From assembly GCF_003254395.2 (NCBI RefSeq), contig NC_037645.1, forward strand, positions 8,121,229-8,185,228: DNA of 64,000 nt. Direction: 5' to 3'. Below the pieces are notes generated by a model. It was given only the letters and a program-made list of their open reading frames with translations, was not told the origin of the DNA and ran no database searches. Each line of letters starts with the position of its first letter. Position 1 is the stretch's first letter. Both the position numbers and the translations under genes were made by a program. This document shows positions 11,451 through 23,039 of this stretch, piece by piece. Source of the stretch: Apis mellifera (taxonomy: Eukaryota; Arthropoda; Insecta; Hymenoptera; Apidae).

Positions 11451-11920
11451 TTAAGATTAAATCAATCAAAATTAAATCAAATTTTATATAATCGTAAGAC
11501 TCATCCCCTCCCCTTAAAATTAAATCAATAAATTAAATCAAATTTTATATAATCGTAAGATTCATCCCCTCTCTTTAAGATTAAATCAATAAATTAAATC
11601 AAATTTTATATAATCGTAAGACTCATCTCCTCTCCTTGAGATTAAATCAATAAATTAAATCAAATTTTATAAAATCGTAAGACTCATCCCCTCTCCTTAA
11701 AATTAAATCAATAAATTAAATTTTTATAAGATCGTAAGACTCATCCTTAAAATTAAATCAATAAATTAAATCAAATTTTATAAAATCGTAAGACTCATCC
11801 CTTCTCCTTAAGATTAAATCAATAAATTAAATTTTTATAAGATCGTAAGACTCATCCCCTCTCCTTAAGATTAACTCAATAAATTAAATCAAATTTTTAT
11901 AAGATCGTAAGACTCGATGA
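11451..11920. repeat. About 60-bp minisatellite, 8 copies
   Basis: ATCGTAAGACTCATCCCCTC recurs at about 11491, 11552, 11614, 11676, 11732, 11787, 11848 and 11910. Each is followed by CCTTAAGATTAAATCAATAA and AATTAAATCAAATTTTATA. Spacing is about 56-62 bp; the shorter units have lost ATCAAA. Confidence 0.95.
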
Positions 11921-12072
11921 AAAAGTGTACAAGGAGAATTTCGAAATCGAAATCGAGAATCGAGAATCTGCTGTGCCGAAGGAAATTTGGGCACAGAAGG
12001 ATCTAATTGGCCGACTTATCGAGCAGCCTTAAGGCCTAAATCTAAAACATATTCGCCTGTTAAACGAACCGG

Positions 12073-12135
<63 letters not shown>

Positions 12136-12480
12136 ATGTACGTATATATATGCGTTTAGTCGATTTACTCAGGCCTGGGGGAGGGCGGCGACCCTCGTGG
12201 TGCAGGGGTGTCGTCGTGTCGCCGCCACCCCTGTTATACGCGCGTACCCACACACGACGTACCCTTATGCGGCCGACGATTTATTTATTATCGTTCCCGA
12301 ATTTTCAGAACCGGGCCTATCCGATCTCTTCAACTCGATAAATTTATCTCCCTGCGCGAGGAGGGAGGAGCGCGATATACAGATAGGATTTTCATTTTAA
12401 TCCGATATATTTGTGATTATCGTGTAATTTATGTCTTAAGGAGAAATTTTCGATTTTTGGTTTTATTTTTTAATGCAAAA
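11921..12480. other. (TA)n tract and CpG-rich island with a short dyad
   Basis: A (TA)n run occupies about 12077-12131. The CpG-rich island covers about 12165-12370. It contains an 8-bp inverted repeat, CAGGGGTG (12203-12210) and CACCCCTG (12226-12233), around a 15-nt loop. Frames across the TA tract encode only alternating Tyr-Ile and are artefacts. Confidence 0.6.
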
Positions 12481-13650
12481 CGGGGGGGATAAATGTTTTA
12501 ATGTGAATAGTGATAGATTTCATAGATGTTAGAAGTTTCGCTTCGATTGTTATTGAATATTTGCGACATGTAATTTATATCTTATTAATACCTTAATTTT
12601 GGAAAAAAAGAGATGGATTTCATGATATTAGAATTTTCACTTCAATTCGAATATTTTCGATATCGTCTAATTTATTCCTTAAGAAGAAGTAATTTGATTT
12701 TGGGAAAAAAGAGATTAATATTAGAATTTTCACTTCAATTCGGATATCGTGTAATTTATCTTCTAAGATAAACTCGCTAAGAAATTTGATTTTGGAAAAA
12801 ATTTTTGAAAGAAGAAATTGTTTCGATATAAAAAGATATCGTGATTTTGTGCTAGAAGAATTTTCACTTCAATTCGAATATTTACAATATCATGTAATTT
12901 ATCCTTTAAGAAAAGGTAATTTGATTTTGGAAAAAAAAAGATAGATTTCACGATATTAGAATTTTCACTTCAATTGTTATTGAATATTTGCGATATCGTG
13001 TAATTTATCTTTTAAGATAAACTCGTTAAGAAATTTGGTTTTGAAAAAAATTTTTGAAAGAAGAAATTGTTTCAATTGTATAAAAAGATATCGTAATGGA
13101 ATTTTATGCTAGAAGAATTTTCACTTCAATTCGAATATTTGCAATATCGTGTAATTTATCCCTTAAGAACAGATAATTTGATTTTGGAAAAAAAAGAAAT
13201 AGAATTTCACGCTAGAATTTTCACTTCAATTCGAGTATTTGCGATACCGATTATAATATCTTTTAAGATAAACTCACTAAAAAGTTTGGTTTTGGAAAAA
13301 ATTTTTGAAAGATGTTTCAATATAAAGAGATATCGTGATAGAATTTCACATAGAATTTTCAATTCGAAAATTTGCAATATCGTGTAATTTATCCCTTAAG
13401 AAGTGGTAATTTGATTTTAGAAAAAAAGAGATAGAATTTTCACTTCAATTCGAATATTTGCGATAATTATCTTTTAAGATAAACTCATTAAAAAATTTGG
13501 TTTTGGAACAAAATTTTTAAAAGATGTTTTCAATATAAAGAAATATCGTGATAGAATTTTCACTTCGATTCGAATATTCGCGATGCCAATTACAATTTAT
13601 CTCTAAGAAATTTGGTTTTGGAAAAAATTGAAATTAAAAAAATTAATTCA
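12481..13650. repeat. Minisatellite array with compound units, about 9 copies
   Basis: GAATTTTCACTTCAATTCGA and ATATCGTGTAATTTATC recur through the block, with AAGATAAACTCGCTAAGAAA and AATTTGATTTTGGAAAAAA between them. Units alternate between a form with a long AAAAAATTTTTGAAAGAAG tail and a shorter form without it. Divergence is higher than in the 11.5-kb array. Confidence 0.9.
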
Positions 13651-14440
13651 AAAAAAAGAAAAGAAGGTGTACAAGGTGAAACGATTATTCCAAAGATACG
13701 CGCATCCCCTTACATTTAATACAACGATGATATCATTTATTAAAAAAAAAAAACAAAAAATAATAATCTCAATTTTTATTTAAATCAGCCCGATTTAAAT
13801 AAAATTAGAATATAAGAAATTAATTACACCTGCCGAGCGCACGAATCGGCCGACGAGACAAGAGGACAACGAGGCGCGCACCTGTCGCCAATACTACAAA
13901 CCCCGTTCAATCTCTCCCTTCCTTCAAACCTTCCTTTACAAATTCGCCCGTAAGAAATACACACATATATATATCGAATCGACGAAGAAAACCTTCCACT
14001 TTCCTCTATCGGATCGATTCGCGCCGCAGAGAAAATGCGAAAGAAACCACCCCCCTTCCCCCCGATACGAGGAGGTCGACATTCCGTCCCGGTTCCCGCG
14101 CCGCGCCGTAAGAATACTGGCTCGCTGAGATAAGAGTTATCTGCCGGCCTCCGATACGATAGAGCCCCCGGGTATTCGGGGTGTTCGCGGCGTGTGCACG
14201 CGTTTCGTCGCCACACGTGGCACACATGCAGACCCCTCCCCTCCCCTCCTCCTCCTCCTCTTCTTCTAGGGTGTTATGAGCCATTGTTGGGCCGTGATGC
14301 ATCGCCTCGTAAATATTGTATCGGGGGGGGCGCGGCAAGAAGTAGTTCCTCCACGATAAACTTTCTAAATCCTTGTGGCGGAGCAAAACGGACATTCTTT
14401 CTCAATTTTCATTTTTCCGGTTTTTAATCCATTTCGCAAA
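13651..14440. other. CpG-rich unique island
   Basis: After an A-rich stretch (13740-13760) the DNA becomes strongly GC-rich from 13830 to 14400, with short (CCT)n near 14235-14265. Overlapping frames of 93-133 codons are arginine/glycine-rich on both strands with no domain. It could be regulatory. Confidence 0.45.
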
Positions 14441-14671
14441 ACGTGAGGTTGGCTGAGTTTATCATCTACATTGAGTTGCTTAGAGTCTCCTATTAATTTG
14501 TATATAAAATAATATAAAATGATTACTAAAAATTAAAAAACTTAAAAAGTTTACGTTATAATACAACAAGAACATGAAAAACAATAGTATTATAAAATAA
14601 TATTATAAAATAATATTTTAGGTAAATTTATATTAAAATTTCAAAAAAATTTAAATAAATAAATATATCGT

Positions 14672-14745
14672 TAAATTAAACTATTTTTTTGGCAAAATTT
14701 ATCGATTAAATCGATTTTATTAATCTACCTGATCTCTTATTTAAT
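14672..14745 (+). pseudogene. Partial second copy of the ND6-like NUMT
   Basis: ATTAAACTATTTTTTTGGC matches the TTGAACTATTTTTTG start of the main copy at about 14800. TTTTATTAATCTACCTGATC and TCTTATTTAAT match about 14919-14952. Relative to the main copy roughly 80 bp in the middle is missing. It suggests a duplication of the mitochondrial insert followed by deletion. Confidence 0.5.
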
Positions 14746-15147
14746 ATATATATATATATATTAATTGTGATAATAATTAAAAAATATCATCATTTTAAGT
14801 TGAACTATTTTTTGAAAAAATTTATTACATCAACAATTATTATTCTATCAAAAATATCTTCAATAATTTCGTTAATTTTAACAATCTATCTAAATAATAT
14901 TTTTAATAGACCATCAATTTTATATTAATCTACTTAATTTCTTATTCAATTTTTCTATAATAATATTCTCTATATGTTCAATAAATTCATTATTAATTTT
15001 AATAACATCAATTGTTTTTTTGGTATATTAGTAATATTTTCATATTTTATTTCATCAATTAATGAATTTCATTAAAATTTAAAATAAAATCAATTTTACA
15101 AACTTCATTTTTAATTATTATCACAATTAATATATATATATATATAT
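14742..15147. repeat. Short inverted repeat flanking the ND6 fragment
   Basis: TATTAATTGTGATAATAATT and following A-run (about 14745-14783) are the reverse complement of T-run plus AATTATTATCACAATTAATA (about 15108-15147), roughly 40 bp including TA tract. The right arm is ND6 sequence, so the left arm is an inverted copy of the fragment's end. Confidence 0.7.
14795..15132 (+). pseudogene. NUMT: ND6-like mitochondrial fragment, frameshifted
   Basis: Read with the invertebrate mitochondrial code, three frames join into an ND6-like protein. Frame one (14821-14925) includes ISLILTIYLNNIFNRPSILY. Frame two (14924-15022) includes NSLLILMTSIVF. Frame three (15022-15072) reads GMLVMFSYFISSINEF, matching the ND6 hallmark GGMLVLFxY...S...NE. 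A fourth shift gives KFKMKSILQTSFLIIIT to about 15132. At least three indels break the frame, so it is a pseudogene. The 3' end is built into the tandem repeat that follows. ND6 is a membrane subunit of respiratory complex I; here it is inert. Confidence 0.75.
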
Positions 15148-15565
15148 GTATTTGTTATTCTTTAGAGAATATACATTTTTATCAACTCGATTGAATTTAT
15201 CACCTCTCGAAAAAGAAAGAACGAGTCTATAATCGCAAAAGTATAATTTCCAAATTCGTTGGACTGGAAATTTTTTAATTTTTATTCTTTAATTTAAAAT
15301 AAAATCAATTTTACAAATTTCATTTTTAATTATTATCACAATTAATATATATATATATATACATATATGTATTTGTTATTCTTTAAAGAATATACATTTC
15401 GTTTATCAACTCGATTGAATTTATCATCTCTCGAGAAAGAATCTCTCGAGTCTATAATCGCAAAAGTATAATTTCCAAATTCGTTGGACTGGAAATTTTT
15501 TAATTTTTATTCTTTAATTTAAAATAAAATCAATTTTACAAATTTCATTTTTAATTATTATCACA

Positions 15566-15603
<38 letters not shown>

Positions 15604-15745
15604 TTGTTATTCTTTAGATAACAAATATACATTTCGTTTATCAATTCGATTGAATTTATCATCTCTCGAGAAAAAACGAGTCTATAATCGCAAAAGTATA
15701 ATTTCCAAATTCGTTGGACTGGAAATTTTTTAATTTTTATTCTTC
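15081..15745. repeat. Threefold tandem duplication, 216-224 bp, containing an ND6 NUMT end
   Basis: Copies begin at AAAATAAAATCAATTTTAC, positions 15081, 15297 and 15521. Each holds the ND6-like segment, a (TA)n run, a GTATTTGTTATTCTTTAGA phrase, CTCGATTGAATTTATCA and CAAATTCGTTGGACTGGAAA. Since the mitochondrial piece is inside each unit, duplication followed insertion. TA length differs between copies. Confidence 0.95.
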
Positions 15746-16210
15746 TTATTTTTGTTTCTTTTCCTTTTTTTTTCCCCCTCGGTGGAGAAGAAGCGAGTCG
15801 CGGACACTAATGCTCGCGGCTCGCCAAGTATAAAGGCCGGGGCCCCGGAACGGTTTTGTCCCTCTCGCTGAGTAGCCAGCGTAATCTTCGTCGATGCTAT
15901 CTTCGTAGCGAACCGCACGGGGCTATAATTATATCGGATCCCCGAGCCACCGCGTATATTATTATTAATATACTTACTCGGAGCGGCCGTACATGTGTAA
16001 CACGTTCCCCCGTTCACGTTCGAGTTTCCCCTCGGCTTCGTATGGGTTCTATACGTGCCCGTAGCACAATGGACGCCCGAGGACGGGGGTGGAGCCGAGG
16101 GAAGGAGAGCTAGGGAGGGAGAGAGAGAGAGAGAGAGGGCCTATTTGCATACGGATCCACCCTGTAGAATGTGGATCGGCCGTTCCTCTACAGGGTGTTC
16201 CAGCAGGAAG
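15746..16210. other. CpG-rich island with TATA-like word and GA tract
   Basis: Strongly GC-rich unique DNA. It contains a (GA)n run at about 16117-16138 and two copies of a TACAGGGTG-type word, one inverted (CACCCTGTAGA 16157 and CTACAGGGTG 16188). A TATA-like site is listed separately. Confidence 0.45.
15829..15835 (+). promoter_or_regulatory. Possible TATA box
   Basis: TATAAAG sits in GC-rich DNA (CAAGTATAAAGGCCGGGG), an unusual context against which the site stands out. No clear initiator or coding exon follows within about 300 bp, so a promoter is only a possibility. Confidence 0.2.
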
Positions 16211-17246
16211 CGGAGTTTGGAAAAGCGATATTGGAAAATATAATTATTATATTATAAGGATAAATATAATTATTTAAACGATGTGTATGTAATTGAATTG
16301 TACAAAAGCGATTTCTTAATTATTGTACAATTTTCTTTTCTCGTTGGAGGAGAACGAATTGGGATTCTATCATGTTGTTGAGAGGCTAAGGTATTTTTCT
16401 GGATATATGAAATTATATTTCTCTCTAAAGTTTTTTATTATTATTATTATTTATTATTATCCGAATGAAATAAACGAATTTTAGAGGATTCGAATATTTC
16501 TTCTTTCGAATTTTAACTCTTAATGATAGCAATTATAAGTGGAAATAAACTGTAGAAATTTTCCAAGTTTTTTATTATTATTTATTATTAATTAGATAAA
16601 TTTATATTTTGTTAATTATGCTCGAAATTGGTATTTCGATAAGTAAAGAAGCTAGAAATTGAGAGAGGGAAGGGATTAAGAATCGTGTAATATAATATCT
16701 GCAATTAGAATAATCTATGATATTTTGAATCATTCAATCGAATTACTTTTGAAAGAAGAAAAATCTTGCGCTGAGTGACAGATTCATTTTCGCGGAGAGC
16801 GGATGGAATTCCCCTGTCTTAAGATCCTTCGATCAAAGTCCTCCTGCTGTCCCAACTTTATTCCATTTCGACTTGGAAGGGAAAGAGGAAGCTTGAAAAG
16901 TGGGGGAGGGGGATGGAAAAAAGGTATTCCGAGAAGAAATTTTATTGGAGGAGAGGGAGAGGATAGATGCATGCTTGCGATGCACCGACGCCTCTTCCTC
17001 TCCACGTTTCGACCGTCCGTTTTGACGTTTTCCCGACATATTTTGACGCATCATTCTTCCCCAAATGTTCCCAGACACCGACCGACCCTTTTCCCGATCC
17101 ATGCTTCGTAGCAAACGTGACAACCTTTCTTGACCACTGTCAACCCTCGAAATCAAGGCAAATCCTGGGGGATACCTCGAAAAGTGACCCTTACCTCTCC
17201 TCAACTAAACGCTTGTCCTCCTCATTTGAATTCCTTTGATCCACGG
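16211..17246. other. AT-rich unique DNA then GC-rich patch
   Basis: 16211-16760 is AT-rich with TTATTATTATTATTTATTA near 16435. 16790-17240 is richer in GC and purine-rich on one strand. Frames of 73-123 codons at 16784-17239 overlap on both strands, with no recognisable domain. Confidence 0.4.
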
Positions 17247-17247
17247 C

Positions 17248-17249
<2 letters not shown>

Positions 17250-17284
<35 letters not shown>

Positions 17285-17288
17285 TATA
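17250..17288. repeat. (TA)n microsatellite
   Basis: A TA run from 17250 to about 17277, then CATATATATA. It sits at the border of the GC-rich patch and AT-rich unique DNA. Confidence 0.95.
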
Positions 17289-17740
17289 AGTGGGATTAAT
17301 GAATCGTTTTTGGTTCTTCGATTATTCGAAGAGTTTTGAAAAGTTGTGAGAGATCTATTTTTTTATTAAGTATTTTTATTATAGATGTCGTAGACTTTTT
17401 TTGGGACTTGGAAGATGTAGATATTTTTGTAAATGGAAAATATCCAAAATGTAAATTTCGTTTCTTTCTTCACGATTATAATAATTTTGTTATATAATAT
17501 CTGCTAGTTTATTAATGATAGATGTAATAAAACTCTGTTAAATTTGATGATATAGTGCCTGTAATTATTTTAGAACTTAAGTTTTTGTCATGAAAAGATT
17601 GGAAAAAGTGTAATTAAGTAAATATCTATTTATATCCATCTCGCTCAGGTTTTTTCAAAGTTATTAAAATGTTAATTCGCAGGCAGAATTATTCGTAATT
17701 ATTAAATTTTCAATCACTGTGAGATTGTTGATTACAAGAA
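17289..17740. other. AT-rich unique DNA
   Basis: No repeats, gene or RNA structure seen. Confidence 0.4.
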
Positions 17741-18640
17741 TTGATTTTTGAGAGGATTGAAGAGATTTTCTTGTCCTCGAACCACGCGAGATTCTTGGTT
17801 AGTTAATTTTCTCGAAAGAAGGGATTTTGCTTCGATGGAATTAAAAATATACAATGTTTTAATTTTGAGCAGAATTGTAAAAACTCGAAATTTAAAAATA
17901 ATAACATTTATTTTTATTTCATTGCAGTTTTAACTTTTATTTTATCCCCCTCCCCATTACTTCTTCCATCTTGATGAAACACCCTATTTCAAATATTTAA
18001 AAATAGATAATAATAATTAAACTAATAATAATGAAAACTTCATGGAACTAAAAATGTTTTAATTTCGATACCTTCTCCCTTTTATCTTTCGAAGGATATG
18101 ATCAGAATTGAGCGTAGAATTGTAAAAATTCGAAACTTAAAAATAATAATATTTATTCTTATTCCATTGCAGTTGTTACAACTTTAATTTTATCCTCCTC
18201 CAAATATTTAAAAATAAATAATAATAATTAAACTAATGAAAATTAGTTTCGATACCTTCTCCCTTTTATCTTTCGAAGCATATAAGCAAAATTGTAAAAA
18301 CTCGAAATTTAAAAATAATATTTATTCTTATTCAACTGCAGTTGTTACAACTTTAATTTTATCCTCCTCCAAATATTTAAAAATAAATAATAATAATTAA
18401 ACTAATGAAATTAAAAATGTTTTAATTTCGATACCTTCCCCCTCTTATCTTTCGAAGGATATAATCAAAATTGTAAAACTTAAAAATTTCGAATTTAAAA
18501 ATAATAACATTTATTCTTATTTCTATCAATTCCATCCTGATGAAGCATCCTATTTCAAATATTTAAAAATAGATAACAATAATTAAGCTAACGAAAGCTT
18601 CGTGGAATTAAAAACGTATAATTTAATGTTATAATTTCAA
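17741..18640. repeat. Minisatellite array, about 5 copies, with a dispersed relative
   Basis: AAAAACTCGAAATTTAAAAA and ATAATAACATTTATTCTTAT recur from about 17877, 18127, 18297 and 18480, alternating with TAATTTCGATACCTTCTCCC and TTTATCTTTCGAAGGATATA. Spacing is about 170-250 bp. The leading part (CTCGAACCACGCGAGATTCT, then GGATTTTGCTTCGATGGAAT) resembles sequence at 23070-23220. Confidence 0.9.
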
Positions 18641-19400
18641 TCGAAAGAACTTAAAATTCTATATATGGAAATTTACTCGAAACCTCAACTCAAATATATT
18701 CACAGAGGAGAGAAACTTTTGACCTGCACTGTATGCATCGAAGAAACGCAGAAACGGGCCACGAGTCTCGGTTGTGTGCGTGTACATCGATTAGTATCGA
18801 TACTCGGGATAGTCCTCTTGCCCCATCGTTCGACAGACTGACTTCATTGTCCCGCTGACGAACATTGTGCTCCTGCTCTGCCTTTTCTTTCCTTTTTTAT
18901 CCTCCTCCTCCTCCTTCTCCTCGTTCCTCTGTGTTTCTGTCATTCCAACCGTTCCAACATCTATCCCCGATGATGCGCCTCCTCCTCCTCTCTTTCAGAG
19001 GGAGAGGGAAGGAAAGCCGGCACGGTGACACGTGGAATTTCGAGACGGGCTAATCTCGTGACTAAGTGGCCGGGCAGAGAGAGTTTCCACCCGATACAAA
19101 ATCGATAGAGCCACTCTTGGAATCTCTATATACATATCCTAATCGATTTCGATCGCAAGACTTTCGACGACAGTTTCTGTTTCTTTAACAGAAACTGATA
19201 GCCTTTAGAGTAGAATGAAAAAGATATTGAAAAAGATAGCCTTTAGAAGAGTAAAAAGATCGATACTTTTCTTCTTCCTTTTCTTCGCAGGATTATTGAT
19301 AAATTTTTTAAAAACTTTCGTCAGACGTTGTACGCTCTCTCTCGAGGAGGATCGAATCGCACGCATCGTCCGATTTCTCGAGAAGGTGTCATTGTTAGCC
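18641..19400. other. CpG-moderate unique DNA
   Basis: Unique DNA becoming GC-rich after 18720. (CCT)n-like pyrimidines lie at 18901-18925. A near-dyad GTTTCTGTTTCTTTAACAGAAAC lies near 19171-19193 (outer arms GTTTCTGTT/AACAGAAAC). The 66-codon frame at 19215-19415 is not convincing. Confidence 0.4.
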
Positions 19401-20790
19401 GTAGAGCTTAAGTGATTCCTGACAGCGTTCCGTCCGTGAAAACGGTTGGTTGGATAGGGGTGGCGAGGAAAGGAATGCAGGCGATCGATCGATCGATCGA
19501 TCGATCGCCATTACCGGCCAATCTTTTTTGTTTCGAGTCGATATCCAATCCCTCTTTGCCCCGAGATGACGTACATTCGTTCCCCTTCCCTCGATACACG
19601 CCCAAGGAACAATTCTCAATCTTCCTATTTTCCATTTTCCTCGAGAAATCCTCGGGAAAGAGGAAAAGAGAGAGAGGGAGTATATGGTCCGGCGCGAAGC
19701 CAATAAATTTTCCCCGACAAAGACGCATTAAGAGGCCCATTCTTCTCCTCGGGCTCGGTTTCGAGAGAAATCTTCTCGAGACAATTTCACGGCCCGTTCC
19801 ACGGCAGGCCGTCTTTAATTTTTCATCCCCTTTCTCGAAGACGGACACGATCCTCGGGGATCGCACGCTCGGGCCTCCTCCCTCCCTCCCCGTAGGATAG
19901 TCAAAACAGCCCCACCCACCTCGCGCGGGTCACGAGCGCGTTACCTAACTCTCCCCCTTCTCTCCTCCCTCCCGAGGAACGGATCTCTCGGATGAAGGAT
20001 GAAGGGAAGAGCGCGTGTCCCGAGGGGAGGGAAGTTGAGAAGTTGGAGGGCGAAAGAAGCGTGACACCATCGAGTTAGTCGGCCTGTTTTGTACACAGAT
20101 TCGCCACGGCCAATATAATGCCTGTTTCGCCTGGTCCGCCACGGGATATATACGGCGACTGCCTACCGATCCAATTATCCAAGGTAGCACATTATATATA
20201 CCGCCGATTATTCGAGGACGCGCGAGGATACTAAAGGAGGATCCATTCGTTCCGTGGCACTTGCGCGAACGTAGAACGCGTTTCAATTACCGATCGAGGA
20301 GAGGTGATGGATGATAGATGGAGGGCGGGTAATCGGGCAGGCGTGTGAACTCGATCTCGCTTTATGGATAATAAGTCGTAAAAACGTGGCTTTACGATAC
20401 GGATTCGTCGCGCGACGCATTTTCGTTTGATCGAATTTTTATAAGAAAGGTGACGGAGCGATTTGGAACAACAACAAGTCGATAGTTATCGTGATAGTTA
20501 TTGTTACGAGATTTAAAAGAAGAAACGCGTAGAGAAAAGTTTCCAAATTCTTCGCGATTCTTCGTTACTCGCCGCCTGTCATCGGGAAGTCGAGTGGAGC
20601 CGAGTGGAGCCGACCGAGCCCGAGCGTCGGCGCTCGGGCAAGATCGGTACTGTTCGGGAAATGCGAAGCCTCTCGGCTACCATCGGAAGTCGGTGTGTAC
20701 ACGGTAGATAGGGAATCGAGATAAATTTCGTACGAGAAGAGAACAGTGGAAGTGCGCCGGGTTCGAAAATTCGGCGCGCATCAATCAGCC
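19401..20790. other. Long CpG-rich unique island
   Basis: Sustained CpG-rich DNA. (GATC)n occupies 19481-19508. Positions 20060-20230 are unique and free of simple repeats, with CGCCACGG twice (20101 and 20139 areas) and TAATGCCTGTTTCGCC. At 20590 GAGTGGAGCC is tandemly doubled. Frames up to 162 codons occur on both strands without a recognisable domain. It is a good candidate for regulatory DNA. Confidence 0.45.
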
Positions 20791-20965
20791 GCAGATTGCA
20801 CGGTATCGTAACTGCATTAGGTAAATTACACGTTGTACCGTACCGCCCGTAACCGATGAAGAGACTCATTATCGTCCGGTAATGATTCAACGACGTGTTA
20901 TATAATTTACGAAACACGCGATGCCAATTACCGTGACGCGTTGATCCTCGTTTGCATACGGACGT
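20791..20965. promoter_or_regulatory. Candidate regulatory element rich in homeodomain-type words
   Basis: A dense run of TAAT/ATTA core words in otherwise GC-rich DNA: CATTAGGTAAATTAC, CTCATTATC, GGTAATGATT, CCAATTACC, and then TTTGCATAC (POU-like). The sequence is unique with no simple repeats. This is motif-level inference. Confidence 0.25.
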
Positions 20966-22400
20966 CGAAAAAAAAAAAAAAAAGAAAAGAAAAGAAAGGA
21001 GAAAGAGAAAAAGTGGATCCCTCGGTTGCACACCCTCGAGGCAGTCGAGGAAACAGGATTTAAACGGTTGTCGGTAGTATTATTATTCCTCGAAGGAAAT
21101 GAAGACGAAACGCGTCGTGTAACGCGTGCGATAACGGCGCCCGATAAACACAACGTTGCACACAGCCCGCGACCATATTTCTTAAACGCGTTCACGACCA
21201 ATTCCAACTTTCCGGCCGGCTCGCGTGTCTGAAACTTCTTCTCCTCCCGGCCACTCCGTGGAGTGTGTGTCTTAACGCGATGAATAACCGCGCGTTGCGC
21301 CCGCAACTTCCGCGACCAACTTTGCGTTCTCGCTACGATGCCTCGCGTCGAAACTTGTTAAATTTCCGCGTACACGGGCTTCACCCTTTTATCAGATGCG
21401 GCTCTTAATTGGAAAAACCCAGTCGGGCCGGCGCCAACTTCCTTTCAAGACAGGATAGTGGAATGAAACGAAACTCGTATCGTATCGTATCGTATCGCGG
21501 GATAACTTAAAATTAAAAAATAACAATAACAATATAAATACACACGATTCAGAACCACATGTTGGTGGATTCTCGACCAATATTTCCACGAAATGAAATC
21601 GATCAAATTTCGATTCGGTCGAAACGAATTCGAGGGTTTCGAGGGTGGCGAAAAGGGAGAGGGGGAGCGAGACTTCGCACGAGGACTCTTTCTCCACGGG
21701 TTTCCCATGGTTGGCAGGCAGGTTGGCCCACCCATGGATTTCTCGAGGACGCGGCGCGTATTGAGAATAGAGGAGATAGAGTCCTTGGTCCACTCCGTGA
21801 CAGCGGGGGGGGGTCCTCTCTCTCTCTCTCTCTCCCCCCGACTTGGCAGAAGATATAAACGTGTAATTCTTTCGCACTCATTGTTCCCCTAAACTACGGA
21901 TTGCGCCATTGTCGCCGTGCACCGCGCCCGTCTCTCCGCGGGAGAGGTGGGAGAGGAGGAACGCCATTATCCCGAGCGTGGAAGGTGAATATAAGCAAAC
22001 TCACGCGGGACGGTCCTCCCTCCCTCCTTCTCCCCGCTCGTTAACCGAGTTGAAAACGATGCACTTGACTCGTGGGACCTCCTTCGGTGGAGCAAGAGGT
22101 GAGGTTATTCTTGAAGTTTTTTTTTTCTTTTTTTCATTTCCTTTGAAAGCGGACAATGGACGTCCACTTGTTTAGGTGTTAAGGAGTGGCTACCAACCAA
22201 GGATGGGTAAATTGGAAATGGGATAGGAAATTGATCCATCGTTGGAAAGCGTTGCAGTTGGTCGAAGATTGGAGTAATTCGATCCGAGGGAAAGTTAAAA
22301 ATTATATAGAATAAAGTTTGTTTGAGGGATTATTTAATTGATTACTACTTTTTTAATGGAATGAAGGAGATAGAATTATCGTTTATTAAAATGGTTGCTT
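20966..22400. other. CpG-rich unique island
   Basis: An A/G tract runs 20967-21013. (CGTAT)n lies at 21476-21496, a G9 run near 21806 and (CT)n at 21816-21835. Frames of 68-161 codons overlap on both strands with no domain. From 22200 the sequence grades into AT-rich DNA. Confidence 0.45.
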
Positions 22401-22404
22401 ATCG

Positions 22405-22890
22405 AGACTTGTTTTATTATTTAAATACTTTGCTTTATGAAAAATTTAATTATAAATATAATAAAATCAATTTAAATCTATATTAGAAAAAATTAATTTG
22501 TAAATCAAGTTTAACCGCTATAACTGGCACTCGTATTTATCTTTACTAAAATTAATTTCCGAATAAAACTTTCATTTATCGTTTCAGAATTCTCTATTAA
22601 TTATAATTTTACTTAAATTTTTAATAATTTTTATATTTTATATATATAATCAATTAATACAATTAATTTAAAAACTACAATATAATTTATTTAAAATAAT
22701 AATAATAATAATAATAATGTTTTATATAATAATTTAATTTAATTTTTATTTATCTATTTATTCATATAATTCAATTTATAAATATTTTTTTAATTTACTA
22801 TTAATTTTATTGATTATAAATATATTTTTTATGTTTTTTTTGTGATATTTATTTTTATTTAAAATAAAATATTTATATATATATATTTAT
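22405..22890 (-). pseudogene. NUMT: mitochondrial small-subunit (12S) rRNA fragment
   Basis: TTTAACCGCTATAACTGGCAC-type sequence at 22510-22530 is the reverse complement of GTGCCAG...GCGGTTAAA, the 530-loop signature of small-subunit rRNA. The centre is TTATA instead of the usual CAGCAG/CAATTG-like bases. The sense-strand sequence after it (ATTTTTCATAAAGCAAAGTA) and the very low GC fit insect 12S 5'-half sequence. The right end (22600-22890) is so AT-rich that it could be the rRNA 5' part or control region. In Apis mitochondria this gene lies across the control region from the tRNA cluster seen at 0.6 kb. Ends are estimated. Confidence 0.65.
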
Positions 22891-23039
22891 AAAATCCATC
22901 AAAAGTTTCGCTGTTTAATTAAATAAATATCCATTCGGAAAATTGAATATCGAATATTTTCTCGTGCATCAAGATCGAACTTATTGAAACGTTTACCCAT
23001 GAAATTTACAATTTTTCAAAGATGGAGCAATATTTCGTT

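Noticed and set aside
19408..19900. Overlapping 150-160-codon frames on both strands
   Set aside because: CpG-rich DNA has few stop codons; both strands are open and no domain is visible.
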